Assembly (NCBI GenBank): GCA_019744975.1
Contig: JAIETP010000020.1
Coordinates: forward strand, 1 to 64,000
Reading direction: 5' to 3'
Length of the DNA stretch: 64,000 bases
Source: Burkholderiales bacterium
Lineage (GTDB): Bacteria > Pseudomonadota > Gammaproteobacteria > Burkholderiales > SG8-41
This document shows, piece after piece, positions 41,745-49,972 of the stretch. Within the stretch, counting starts at the first letter, position 1, and every line of letters starts with the position of its first letter. The notes under the pieces were generated by a model that saw only the letters and a program-made list of their open reading frames with translations, did not search any database and had not been told where the DNA came from. A program made the position numbers and the translations under genes.

Positions 41745-43112
41745 TTACACCTGCTCGTAATTGATGCGGAACATTTCCAGCGGGCTGTCCGGTTCGACGA
41801 CATGGTTCATGTTGAAACGGTAGCTGGCGCCCTTATCGATTTCGGCGGGCGAATAGGGGAAGGCGACCGAGGTGATCAGTCCCGTCCATTCCGGCACCGG
41901 ATAGTGCACGGCGATGTGGCTCAGTGATTTCGCCAATGAGTTGGCCAGCTTCTGGTCGGGTGCGGTGATCTGGAACAGCAGGCCGACTTCATGGCCGATG
42001 CTCATATCGGGCTCCAGCACACCCATCGCGGCGTTGCGGCCGAACTGGCGCACGTCGAGCCGGTAGCGGCTGTCGATGCCGTCGCCCATCACGGCGCGGA
42101 TGCGGTCGCGCGCAGCCTTGATCAGGTTTTCCAGCCAGTGGTCGAACTGGCGCAGGATGATCGGGTCGCGCACCGAGCCGAGGACTATGCTCTGGTAACC
42201 GGCGAGTTCAGCCCCCTCCAACTTGATCGTGTATCGGTCTGCTTTTTTGAAGGTGCTGCCCGACACTTTGACCGCACGATCCGAAATGGCCTCATAGCGG
42301 GCATTGACGGTGTTGAGCACACCCGAGGGTTCGATCAGCTCGTACGGCGTCGAATTTTCGTAAAGGTTATGCGAGGCGACGCTGGTCGGATCGCAGCGGT
42401 AGTCCGGATTCGGCGGCTCGATGATGAAATGCTCATCGGTGACGATGGCGAAATTGCAGTCCGGATATTTGCGCAGCACCACGCTGGCCGCGCCGCATTC
42501 CATGATCTTGGCCATGTGCCAGACGGTGGCCGGGTTGAAACCCTTCATCACCGGCAACGCCGCGAAAATCGAGGTGTCGCTGGAGCGGCCGGCGATGACC
42601 ACGTCGGCACCGTTCTGCAGCGCTTCGATATAAGGCTCGGCGCCGCACATGCCGACGATGTGGCTGCTGCGGTCGATCACCGCTTCATCGAACACCGGGG
42701 CGTTGGCCAGCGGCTTGATGCGGCCTTGCTTCAGGCGTTTTTTCAGGTAACCCTTGTCCTGTTCAGAGCAGATGGTCGCCAGCTTGAAGTTGAGTTTTTC
42801 TTCGCGCGCGATTTCACGGGCAATGCCGGCGAGGCGTGCAACTTGGGCGTCGGTCCCGGCGGTCATGGCTGAACCGACCAGCACCGGAATTTTTGCCGCG
42901 CGCGCGGCCAGGATCATCAACCGCAGGTCACGTTTGCAGGCGGCATCGGAAAACTGCGGTTCACCGGAGCCGAGGTGGTGCGGGCCGGGGTCGGTGGAGC
43001 CGGCGTCTGAGCCGATGAAGTCGGGCTTCAGTGTCATTGCCCGTTTCATGGTTTCTTCGCGGAAGCCGGAACCGAGGATGCCGGTTGCGGACAGGATGCG
43101 GATTTCTTTCAT
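41745..43112 (-). CDS. AtuA/DUF1446-family acyclic terpene utilisation protein
   Basis: The 455-residue protein starts KEIRILSATGILGSGFREETM and shows PDFIGSDAGSTDPGP, IPVLVGSAMTAG, ADVVIAGRSSDTSIFAAL and MECGAASVVLRKYPDCNFAIV, all conserved in DUF1446. AtuA is needed for citronellol and geraniol degradation in Pseudomonas, but its activity is not settled. Here there are no AtuC-F carboxylase genes. A separate AtuA/DUF4387/EthD module is more likely, acting on a different, perhaps CoA-linked, compound. Confidence 0.85.
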   Translation of the reverse strand: MKEIRILSATGILGSGFREETMKRAMTLKPDFIGSDAGSTDPGPHHLGSGEPQFSDAACKRDLRLMILAARAAKIPVLVGSAMTAGTDAQVARLAGIAREIAREEKLNFKLATICSEQDKGYLKKRLKQGRIKPLANAPVFDEAVIDRSSHIVGMCGAEPYIEALQNGADVVIAGRSSDTSIFAALPVMKGFNPATVWHMAKIMECGAASVVLRKYPDCNFAIVTDEHFIIEPPNPDYRCDPTSVASHNLYENSTPYELIEPSGVLNTVNARYEAISDRAVKVSGSTFKKADRYTIKLEGAELAGYQSIVLGSVRDPIILRQFDHWLENLIKAARDRIRAVMGDGIDSRYRLDVRQFGRNAAMGVLEPDMSIGHEVGLLFQITAPDQKLANSLAKSLSHIAVHYPVPEWTGLITSVAFPYSPAEIDKGASYRFNMNHVVEPDSPLEMFRINYEQV

Positions 43113-43177
43113 GGCGGGTGGATTCCTCGGTGGAGCGATCGCGTTGTCAGCGTCTTGTTTTTACGTCCTGAAAACGC

Positions 43178-43200
43178 AACGGCGGCACAAGGCCGCCGTT
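43178..43200 (-). terminator. Probable terminator hairpin
   Basis: AACGGCGGC and GCCGCCGTT pair with a five-base loop. On the minus strand the stem is followed by TGCGTTTTC. It lies 3' of the dioxygenase gene, so it would insulate the AtuA genes from it. The U tract is weak. Confidence 0.5.
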
Positions 43201-43226
43201 ACTGCAGACTGTTCGCGGAAAGTGTA

Positions 43227-44123
43227 TCAAACCGCGACGCTGCCCCGCACGGTAGTCCGATACATGAGACGACGCAGCGGCAGGTCGTAATCAAAGTTGG
43301 CCTTGTGCAGTGCGGAGCAGTTGTCCCACAGCAGCAGGTCGCCTGCTTGCCAGCTGTGGCGATACTGGAATTCGGGTTTGATCGTGTGCCGGCAGATTTC
43401 ATCGCGCAGAGCGTCGCCTTCGGCCCGGGGCAGACCGACAATGGCCGAAGTGTGGGCTTCGTTGATGAACAGGCTCTTGCGTTTGGTCACGGGATGGGTG
43501 CGGACGATCGGCGCCTCCACATCGGGAACGCTGTTCAGCTGCTCTTCGGTGAGCACATGTTCCTGAACGGTGCGTACGCCACGGGCCTGTTCTTCCTTCT
43601 GGGCACGAATGTTTTTTTCGCGGTAGTAGCGATAGCTGTGCACGTTTTTCAGGCCCTGCAGGCGCTGTTTCATGGCTTCGGGCAGCGCATCGTAGGCCGC
43701 AGTGGTGCTGGTGAAATTGGTATCGCCCAGGACCTTGCCGTCTTTGACCGGGACTTCGACGGCATACAGCGCCGACAGCAGGCTCGGTTCTTTTTTGTAC
43801 GACAGGTCGCTGTGCCAGAAACGCCCGGCATCCTGGGCGCCGATGGCCTTGCCCTGTTCATTGAGCAGGTTGGAGACGACGAGGATTTCCGGGTGGCCAG
43901 GCAGGCGGCTTTCCTTGCGCACATGCTGTTCGAGGATGCCGAAACGTTTGGTGAAGTTGACCTGCTGCTCCGGGGTGATTTTCTGGTTGCGGAAAAAAAC
44001 CACCTCATTGTCGAAAAAAGCCTTGGCGATCTGCTCGAAGGTTTCGTCTGACAGCGGCTGGGTCAGATCCACCCCCTTGATTTCTGCGCCGATGTGTTTG
44101 CCGATGCGGTTGACGGTGATCAT
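43227..44123 (-). CDS. TauD/TfdA-family Fe(II)/2-oxoglutarate dioxygenase
   Basis: The start at 44123 follows AAGGAGCACAC. The 298-residue protein has HIGAEIKGVDLTQPLSDETF, VVFFRNQKITPEQQVNF, FWHSDLSYKKEP with the His and Asp iron ligands, and LLLWDNCSALHKANFDYDLPLRRLMYRTTVRG with the distal His and the Arg that binds 2-oxoglutarate. It would hydroxylate a sulfonate, phenoxyacid or related compound and cleave it. It is divergent from a CysB-like LysR regulator, which suits a sulfonate. Other TauD-fold substrates are possible. Confidence 0.88.
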   Translation of the reverse strand: MITVNRIGKHIGAEIKGVDLTQPLSDETFEQIAKAFFDNEVVFFRNQKITPEQQVNFTKRFGILEQHVRKESRLPGHPEILVVSNLLNEQGKAIGAQDAGRFWHSDLSYKKEPSLLSALYAVEVPVKDGKVLGDTNFTSTTAAYDALPEAMKQRLQGLKNVHSYRYYREKNIRAQKEEQARGVRTVQEHVLTEEQLNSVPDVEAPIVRTHPVTKRKSLFINEAHTSAIVGLPRAEGDALRDEICRHTIKPEFQYRHSWQAGDLLLWDNCSALHKANFDYDLPLRRLMYRTTVRGSVAV

Positions 44124-44272
44124 GTGTGCTCCTTGGGCTTTGACGGTCCGGGCGCTGCGGCCCAGCGGGGTATGAATAACCGCCATCCTAACAATTCTTT
44201 GTCATGCGATAAAACAATTATTATGCATATCATCATGTTATTTCTGTATGACGAGGGGTATACTCGACGGCA
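44124..44272. promoter_or_regulatory. Divergent promoter/operator region of the dioxygenase and LysR genes
   Basis: The 149 bases between divergent starts are AT-rich at 44190-44262, unlike the surroundings, with TTATTATGCATATCATCATG and nearby ATGCAT palindromes. LysR proteins normally bind such intergenic DNA to regulate the divergent gene and their own. I see no decisive T-N11-A match that I would swear to. GAGGGGTATACTC (44254-44266) is the closest -10-like element for the LysR gene. Confidence 0.45.
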
Positions 44273-45199
44273 ATGACACTCAAACAACTGCGCTTCCTGC
44301 GCGAAATTGCGCGCCAGTCCTTCAATATTTCGGCGGCTGCAGTTGCGCTGCATACCTCGCAGCCGGGCGTGAGCCGGCAGATCCAGTTGCTGGAGCAGGA
44401 GCTGGGCATGGATCTGCTGGTGCGGCGGACGAACCGCATCCTGGATTTCACCGAAACCGGGCGAAACATCCTGCTGGCGGCGGAACGCCTGCTGAGCGAG
44501 ATGGAAAACATTGCGCTGATTGCCGCCGACGCGCGTAATGAAGGCGGCGGGCGGTTGGTGCTGGCCACCAGCCATCTGCACGCCCGTTACACGCTGCCGG
44601 TTCCCGTGCGGGAGTTTTCCCGGCGTTACCCCGATGTGCAGTTGCATCTGCTGCAGGCCGATCCGGATGACATCACAAAGCTGGTTGAATCACGCGAGGC
44701 TGATATCGGCGTCAGCACCGAACTGACACAGGGTCATCCGGAGCTGGTGCAATTGCCGGCATATCCGCTGCGGCGCAGCGTGATCATGCCCAAGGGGCAT
44801 CCGCTGAGCCGTAAAAAACGCATTGTTCTGGCTGACTTTGCTGATTATCCTTTCGTCAGTTACCACCCGCGGTCGCGCGGCGGACAGATCATCGGCAAGG
44901 CTTTCCGCGACGCCGGCATCTCGGCGCGCCACGTGGTCAGTGCCAGCGATTCCGACGTCATCAAGGCCTACGTCAACGAGGGCCTGGGCATTGCCGTGGT
45001 GCCGGCGATTGCGCTGGATCCGCGCGCGGATGCCGGTCTGCATGCCGTGGATGTGACACGGCTGTTCCCGGAAAGTTTGATGACGGTCAGCCTGCGCCGG
45101 GGCACCCATCTGCGCCGCTACCTGACCGATTTCATCGCCATGGTGGTGCCGCAGCTGGGGCGGGCGGCGGTGGAGCGCGCGATGCGCGTGCCGGGGTGA
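44273..45199 (+). CDS. LysR-family regulator, CysB-like
   Basis: The 308-residue protein has the winged HTH LKQLRFLREIARQSFNISAAAVALHTSQPGVSRQI at the N-terminus, as in CysB/Cbl. The effector domain starts at about residue 90, with LATSHLHARYTLP, READIGVSTE and the PFVSYHPRSRGGQII stretch typical of CysB-type regulators. CysB and Cbl control sulfonate and taurine use. It is divergent from a TauD-type dioxygenase, so it probably controls that gene. Inducer is inferred to be a sulfur or organosulfonate signal. Confidence 0.87.
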   Translation: MTLKQLRFLREIARQSFNISAAAVALHTSQPGVSRQIQLLEQELGMDLLVRRTNRILDFTETGRNILLAAERLLSEMENIALIAADARNEGGGRLVLATSHLHARYTLPVPVREFSRRYPDVQLHLLQADPDDITKLVESREADIGVSTELTQGHPELVQLPAYPLRRSVIMPKGHPLSRKKRIVLADFADYPFVSYHPRSRGGQIIGKAFRDAGISARHVVSASDSDVIKAYVNEGLGIAVVPAIALDPRADAGLHAVDVTRLFPESLMTVSLRRGTHLRRYLTDFIAMVVPQLGRAAVERAMRVPG

Positions 45200-45251
45200 C
45201 GTTCCGTTAGAATACGGCTTTTCCGGCAACACTAATCATCAGGAGTTTTTC

Positions 45252-45875
45252 ATGAAGCTGTACGGCTCTCTTACCTCACCTTATGTGCGCAAGGCGCGTG
45301 TGCTGATCCACGAAAAGAACATGCCGGTCGAGTTCATCGTTGAGGATCCCTGGGTTGAGGACAGCCCGATCATTATCAAGAACCCGCTGTCCAAGGTGCC
45401 GGCGCTGGAAATCGGCACCGACAGTTATATGTTCGAATCCGTGCTGGTGGTGCATTACCTCGACCATGCCGACGGCAAATCCTTCACGCCGCGCGACCCG
45501 GCCGGATACTGGCAGTCGCAATGGTGGCAGGCGCTGGGGCAGGGCATCATCGACGCCGGTATTGCCCGCGTGTTCGAGACCCGCCGCCCGGAAGAGAAGC
45601 AGATGCCGGAAAAAATGGCGCGCGAAGAGCAGCGTATCGCCCGCGCCATCGATCTCGCGGAAAAAACGATGAAGGAAGGCAGTGAATTTCTGCTCGGCAA
45701 CCGTTTCGGCCTCGCCGACATCGTGATGGGCGTGGCGATGCAGTACACGGATTTTCGTTATGCCCACGACTGGCGCAACCGCGCGCCGAAACTGGCGAAA
45801 TGGCTGGCCGGTGTGGCTGCACGGCCGTCGTTCGTCGAAACCCTGCCGCCGGGTTTTGTGCAGCCTGCAGCCTGA
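45252..45875 (+). CDS. Glutathione S-transferase
   Basis: The start follows ATCAGGAGTTTTTC. The 207-residue protein has MKLYGSLTSPYVRKARVLIHEKN, where SPYVRKA is the GSH-binding loop, NPLSKVPALE with the cis-Pro, and DSYMFESVLVVHYLD. The helical domain has FLLGNRFGLADIVMGVAMQYTDFR with the conserved Asp. It belongs to the YibF/YfcG-like class. It is followed by a shared terminator with the convergent aldehyde dehydrogenase. The substrate is unknown. Confidence 0.88.
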   Translation: MKLYGSLTSPYVRKARVLIHEKNMPVEFIVEDPWVEDSPIIIKNPLSKVPALEIGTDSYMFESVLVVHYLDHADGKSFTPRDPAGYWQSQWWQALGQGIIDAGIARVFETRRPEEKQMPEKMAREEQRIARAIDLAEKTMKEGSEFLLGNRFGLADIVMGVAMQYTDFRYAHDWRNRAPKLAKWLAGVAARPSFVETLPPGFVQPAA

Positions 45876-45888
45876 ATGTTTGAAGCGT

Positions 45889-45915
45889 AAAAAAGGGCGC
45901 TGCGGCGCCCTTTTT
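45889..45915. terminator. Bidirectional rho-independent terminator
   Basis: GGGCGC and GCGCCC with TGCG loop, flanked by A tract on the left and T tract on the right. It serves both the GST gene and the convergent aldehyde dehydrogenase gene. Confidence 0.85.
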
Positions 45916-45920
45916 CATGA

Positions 45921-47414
45921 TCAGCGCATCACAAACGGGTTCGGTACTTCAGTCGCGGTGGAAATCCACACGCTTTTGGTCTGCAGGTATTCGTAGATCA
46001 TCTCCTGGCCGCTTTCGCGGCCGATGCCGGAGCGTTTGTAACCGCCGAACGGCGACAGGTAGGACACCGCACGGTAGGTATTGACCCATACCGTTCCGGC
46101 CTGGAGTTTTTCCGCCATGGTGAAGGCGCGGCGCATGTTTTGTGTCCATACGCCGGCTGCCAGGCCGAACACCACATCATTGCCGATGTTGATGGCTTCT
46201 TCTTCATCCCTGAACGGAATCACCGACAGCACCGGACCAAAGACTTCCTCCTGCGCGATGCGCATGCTGTTCTTGACCCCGGTGAAGATCGTCGGCTCGA
46301 CGAACCAGCCGCTGCCGCATTCGGGGCGTGTCGCGCGCGTCCCGCCGAGCACGGCCCTGGCACCTTCGCCCTTGGCGATGTCGATGTAGCCGAGGATTTT
46401 TTCGAACTGCGGCGGATTGGTGACCGGGCCGACCTGGGTGTCCATGCTCATCGGATTGCCCATTTTTGCGGTTTTCGCCAGGGCCAGCAGTTTGTCAACG
46501 AACTGGTCGTGGATCGACTGCTGCACCAGCAACCTTGATCCGGCGATACAGGTTTGGCCGGTGGCGGCGAAAATGCCGGAGATCACACCTTTCACCGCAT
46601 TGTCGAGCTGCGCATCGTCGAACACGATGTTCGGCGATTTGCCGCCGAGTTCCATGCTGACGCGTTTGAGGCCTTTGGCTGCGGCTTCGTAAATGCGCTG
46701 GCCGGTGGCGTCGGAGCCGGTGAATGCGACCTTGGCGACTTTGGGATGTTCGACCAGCGGTGTGCCGACCTCGGCGCCGAAACCGGTGACGACATTGACC
46801 ACGCCCGGCGGGAAACCGGCTTGTTCGATCAGCTTCATGAATTCCAGCGCCGAAGCCGAGGTGTATTCCGAAGGTTTGATCACCACGGTGTTGCCGGCGG
46901 CGAGGGCGGGCGCCAGTTTCCACGCCAGCAGCAGCAAAGGTGAATTCCACGGAATGATCATCGCCACCACGCCCAGCGGCTCATGGCGCGTGAAGTTGAA
47001 GGTGTCGGGTTTGTCGATCGGGATCACCGCGCCTTCGATCTTGTCGGCGAGGCCACCGAAATAGTAGTACCACTGTGCCATGTACGCGGTCTGCGCGCTC
47101 ATCTCGGCATAGAGCTTGCCGTTGTCGCGCACTTCGGTTTCGGCGAGTGCCTTTGAATGTTCGCTGATCAAGTCGCCGAGTTTGCGCAACAGTGCGCCGC
47201 GTTTGCTGGCGTTGAGTTTCGGCCATTCGCCGGAGGTAAAGGCGCGATGTGCGGCTTCAACGGCGCGCGCCGCATCGGCGGTTTTGCCACGCGGAATCAG
47301 CGCCCAGGGTTGGCCGGTGTACGGGTTGTCGCTGGGGAAATATTCGCCGCCGGAGGCTTCGACCCATTCGCCGCCGATGAACATCTGGTAGCGTGCAAGA
47401 GCGGAATCAATCAT
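45921..47414 (-). CDS. Aldehyde dehydrogenase (NAD(P)-dependent)
   Basis: The 497-residue protein has a full ALDH core: NAD-binding VVAMIIPWNSPLLLLAWKLAPALAAGNTVVIKPSEYT, VAFTGSDATGQRI, the catalytic Glu strand SMELGGKSPNIVF, and GQTCIAGSRLLVQ with the nucleophile Cys, then EEVFGPVLSVIPF. It matches the betaine/gamma-aminobutyraldehyde-type subgroup. It lies 23 bases 5' of the split ThDP decarboxylase on the same strand, so it may oxidise the aldehyde made by that decarboxylase. An AT-rich repeat copy lies at its start. Confidence 0.9.
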   Translation of the reverse strand: MIDSALARYQMFIGGEWVEASGGEYFPSDNPYTGQPWALIPRGKTADAARAVEAAHRAFTSGEWPKLNASKRGALLRKLGDLISEHSKALAETEVRDNGKLYAEMSAQTAYMAQWYYYFGGLADKIEGAVIPIDKPDTFNFTRHEPLGVVAMIIPWNSPLLLLAWKLAPALAAGNTVVIKPSEYTSASALEFMKLIEQAGFPPGVVNVVTGFGAEVGTPLVEHPKVAKVAFTGSDATGQRIYEAAAKGLKRVSMELGGKSPNIVFDDAQLDNAVKGVISGIFAATGQTCIAGSRLLVQQSIHDQFVDKLLALAKTAKMGNPMSMDTQVGPVTNPPQFEKILGYIDIAKGEGARAVLGGTRATRPECGSGWFVEPTIFTGVKNSMRIAQEEVFGPVLSVIPFRDEEEAINIGNDVVFGLAAGVWTQNMRRAFTMAEKLQAGTVWVNTYRAVSYLSPFGGYKRSGIGRESGQEMIYEYLQTKSVWISTATEVPNPFVMR

Positions 47415-47446
47415 AAATATATGATTTAATTGATATTTTAATCAAA
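47412..47446. repeat. AT-rich intergenic repeat, copy H
   Basis: ATAAATATATGATTTAATTG followed by ATATTTTAATC lies between the aldehyde dehydrogenase start and the decarboxylase subunit stop. It is a looser variant of the ATAAATATTTGATTTTATT copies. Confidence 0.45.
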
Positions 47447-48049
47447 AGCCGCATTGCCCAGCAGTGCTGTCCGAAAGCGATGCTTGATCGCGGTGCCGTC
47501 GCGCATCGGCAGGCGCATCGGCGCCGGCACGGCGGCGACCTTGATGTCGGCGAATACCGGGCCGGATTTGTGATGCCAGGTTTTCAGCCAGGCCTTGAGC
47601 GCGTTCATGCTGCGCAGGGTGGTTGAGGATTTGATGCCGGCCGCTTTGGCCATGCCGGTGATGTCGACACCGAGGCCGGTGTGCGCGCGCTGCATGCCGG
47701 TCTCGCCGTAATGGCCGTTGTCGATGACGGCGATGGCGAGATTCTTCGGCGCGGCCACCGCGATGGTGGCGAGCGAGCCGATGCCCATCAGCATTTCACC
47801 GTCGCCGGTGATCACCAATACGCGGCGTTTCGGCTGCGCCAGCGCAAGCCCGAGTCCGGCCATCGCGGCGCCGCCCATGCCGCCCCACAGGTAGAAGTTG
47901 AGGTCGTGGTCGCCGACGGCGAAGGTGTCATAGGTTGACGAGCCGAGACCTGTCACCACCAGCGCATCGCCGCGGTCCTTGACCAGCGCAGCGACGACTG
48001 CGCGGCGGTCCATGCCTTTTGCGGAAGTTTTTTTCGCGGCCATGGTCAT
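47438..48049 (-). CDS. ThDP-dependent decarboxylase, beta (C-terminal) subunit, ComE-like
   Basis: The 203-residue product starts in an ATGA overlap with the partner gene; ATG 48043 is also possible. It has VITGDGEMLMGIGSLATIAVAAP, the GDG...N ThDP-binding motif ending in IDNGHYGETG, and YLWGGMGGAAMAGLGLALAQPKR. Such split enzymes include sulfopyruvate decarboxylase ComDE and phosphonopyruvate decarboxylases. This protein matches the ComE/C-terminal half. With the aldehyde dehydrogenase it would take a 2-oxoacid to an aldehyde and then an acid. The sulfur-type regulator nearby fits sulfopyruvate but does not prove it. Confidence 0.82.
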   Translation of the reverse strand: MTMAAKKTSAKGMDRRAVVAALVKDRGDALVVTGLGSSTYDTFAVGDHDLNFYLWGGMGGAAMAGLGLALAQPKRRVLVITGDGEMLMGIGSLATIAVAAPKNLAIAVIDNGHYGETGMQRAHTGLGVDITGMAKAAGIKSSTTLRSMNALKAWLKTWHHKSGPVFADIKVAAVPAPMRLPMRDGTAIKHRFRTALLGNAAFD

Positions 48050-48582
48050 TTGCTCCAATTTTTAAAACCGATCACACGTTGCTGGATCAGCACGGCGACG
48101 GGGCGATGGGTATTGAAGGCCAGCCTGGCGCAGGCGTGTAAGGTTTCCTTGATTTCTTCCGCGTGTTCCACTGAATGCACGATGACGCCGGCGTTTTCCA
48201 GCGCCTTCGCCGTGCTGCCGCCCATCGGCACCTGCCAGGGATTGAATTCGCCCCACACGCCGCGCATGGTCACCAGCATCAGGATCGGCAACCGGCATTC
48301 CTGGAACATCGACAGCATGTTGATGCAGTTGCCGACGCCGCTGGACTGCATCAGCAGCACACCTTTCGCGCCGCCCATGAAACTGCCGGCCATCATCGCC
48401 ACGCCTTCCTCTTCCGTCGTCAGCACGACGGTCTTCATCGTTTTTTCAGCGTGGCATCGGTTGATGAGTTTGCTGTGACCGGCGTCGGGCACGTAGGCCA
48501 CCTGGGTCACGCCGTTTTCCTTCAATACCTCGAAGATATCGTCAGGCCACACTGTGGCGCGGGTCTGCTGGTCGGTCTGCAC
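48046..48582 (-). CDS. ThDP-dependent decarboxylase, alpha (N-terminal) subunit, ComD-like
   Basis: The GTG at 48582 follows AGGAGGCTCC; a much longer frame upstream lacks such a site. The 178-residue protein has ENGVTQVAYVPDAGHSKLINRC, LTTEEEGVAMMAGSFMGGAKG with the catalytic Glu region, and LMQSSGVGNCINMLSMFQECRLP, the pyrimidine-binding half of ThDP enzymes. It pairs with the next gene, whose ATG overlaps its TGA. Length and motifs match ComD rather than the full single-chain decarboxylases. Confidence 0.82.
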   Translation of the reverse strand: MQTDQQTRATVWPDDIFEVLKENGVTQVAYVPDAGHSKLINRCHAEKTMKTVVLTTEEEGVAMMAGSFMGGAKGVLLMQSSGVGNCINMLSMFQECRLPILMLVTMRGVWGEFNPWQVPMGGSTAKALENAGVIVHSVEHAEEIKETLHACARLAFNTHRPVAVLIQQRVIGFKNWSK

Positions 48583-48701
48583 GGAGCCTCCTGTTTGCGG
48601 GAACCCGAGTGTAGAACGTTTATCCGCGGACTCCAATTGCCGGGCGCACTGGGGAGGGCATCGTATAATCCGGACTCGTTTCCTATCCGAGATGTGATCC
48701 G

Positions 48702-49868
48702 ATGCTCTCCATCCCCCAAACCACCGACCATGACGACCTGCGCGACGGCGTGCGCGCCGTGTGCAGCCAGTTCGACAATGCCTACTGGCAGAAAATCGAC
48801 GAAGCACGCGGTTACCCCGAAGCCTTTGTCCAGGCGCTGACCGAAGCCGGCTGGCTATCGGCGCTGATCCCCGAGGAATATGGCGGCTCGGGCCTCAGCC
48901 TGACCGAAGCCTCGATCATCATGGAAGAGATCAACCGCAGCGGCGGCAATTCCGGCGCCTGCCATGGCCAGATGTACAACATGGGCACGCTGCTGCGCCA
49001 CGGCTCTGATGCGCAGAAGAAAAAATACCTGCCGAAAATCGCCACTGGCGAGCTGCGCCTGCAGTCGATGGGTGTGACCGAGCCCACCGCCGGCACCGAC
49101 ACCACCAAGATCAAGACTGTCGCCGTGAAGAAAGGCGACAAGTACGTCGTCAACGGCCAGAAGGTGTGGATCTCGCGCATCCAGCACTCCGAACTGATGA
49201 TCCTGCTGGCGCGCACCACGCCGCTCGACCAGGTCAAGAAAAAATCCGAAGGCATGTCGATATTCATCGTCGACCTGCGCGAGGCCATCGGCAAGGGCCT
49301 GGAAGTGAAGCCGATCCGCAACATGGTGAACCACGAAACCAACCAGTTGTTCATCGACAACCTCGAAGTGCCGGCCGAGAACCTGATCGGCGAAGAGGGC
49401 AGGGGTTTCAAATACATCCTCGACGGCCTCAACGCCGAGCGCATCCTGATCGCCGCCGAATGCATCGGCGACGGCTACTGGTTCATCGACCGCGCCACCA
49501 AGTACGCGAAGGAACGCGTGGTCTTCGACCGCCCCATCGGCCAGAACCAGGGTGTGCAGTTCCCGATTGCCAGGTCCTACGTCAACATCGAGGCCGCCAA
49601 CCTGATGCGTTACAAGGCCGCTGCGTTGTTCGATGCCAAACAACCCTGCGGTGCCGAAGCCAACATGGCCAAGCTGCTGGCGGCCGATGCGTCCTGGGAG
49701 GCGGCCAATGCCTGCCTGCAGACCCACGGCGGTTTCGGTTTTGCCGCGGAATACGACGTCGAGCGCAAGTTCCGCGAAACGCGGCTGTATCAGGTGGCGC
49801 CGATTTCGACCAACCTGATCCTGTCTTACGTCGGCGAGCATATTCTGGGTATGCCGCGATCGTTCTAA
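48702..49868 (+). CDS. Acyl-CoA dehydrogenase
   Basis: The 388-residue protein has LIPEEYGGSGLSLTEASIIMEEI, LQSMGVTEPTAGTDTTKIKT (flavin strand), YVVNGQKVWISRIQHSELMILLART, and QTHGGFGFAAEYDVERKFRETRLYQVAPISTNLI. Position of the base Glu is uncertain because YQVAPIS replaces IYEGT. TATAAT at 48664-48669 in CGTATAATCC is a likely -10 element. It is divergent from the split decarboxylase. The AT-rich repeat (copy E) follows the stop. Chain-length specificity is unknown. Confidence 0.87.
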   Translation: MLSIPQTTDHDDLRDGVRAVCSQFDNAYWQKIDEARGYPEAFVQALTEAGWLSALIPEEYGGSGLSLTEASIIMEEINRSGGNSGACHGQMYNMGTLLRHGSDAQKKKYLPKIATGELRLQSMGVTEPTAGTDTTKIKTVAVKKGDKYVVNGQKVWISRIQHSELMILLARTTPLDQVKKKSEGMSIFIVDLREAIGKGLEVKPIRNMVNHETNQLFIDNLEVPAENLIGEEGRGFKYILDGLNAERILIAAECIGDGYWFIDRATKYAKERVVFDRPIGQNQGVQFPIARSYVNIEAANLMRYKAAALFDAKQPCGAEANMAKLLAADASWEAANACLQTHGGFGFAAEYDVERKFRETRLYQVAPISTNLILSYVGEHILGMPRSF

Positions 49869-49874
49869 ATAACT

Positions 49875-49896
49875 AATAAAAACAATTACTTATAAT
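49875..49896 (+). repeat. AT-rich intergenic repeat, copy E
   Basis: AATAAAAACAATTACTTATA differs from copy A in a few places and lies seven bases after the acyl-CoA dehydrogenase stop. Confidence 0.5.
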
Positions 49897-49930
49897 CAAC
49901 TCACTATCCCCGAGTGATTGCCGATCTTGT

Positions 49931-49972
49931 TTTACTCAATGTATTGAGTAAAAATACTCAACGTAATGAGTA
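49931..49972 (+). promoter_or_regulatory. Double palindrome TACTCA-N6-TGAGTA at the ATPase start
   Basis: Two 22-base units, TTTACTCAATGTATTGAGTAAA-type and AATACTCAACGTAATGAGTA-type, follow each other, each with TACTCA and TGAGTA arms six bases apart. They are spaced by two helical turns, as expected for a dimer-binding operator. The second overlaps the ATG of the ATPase gene, so bound protein would block translation start or promoter clearance. The motif could also be a target of the ATPase's own DNA-binding part. Confidence 0.8.
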
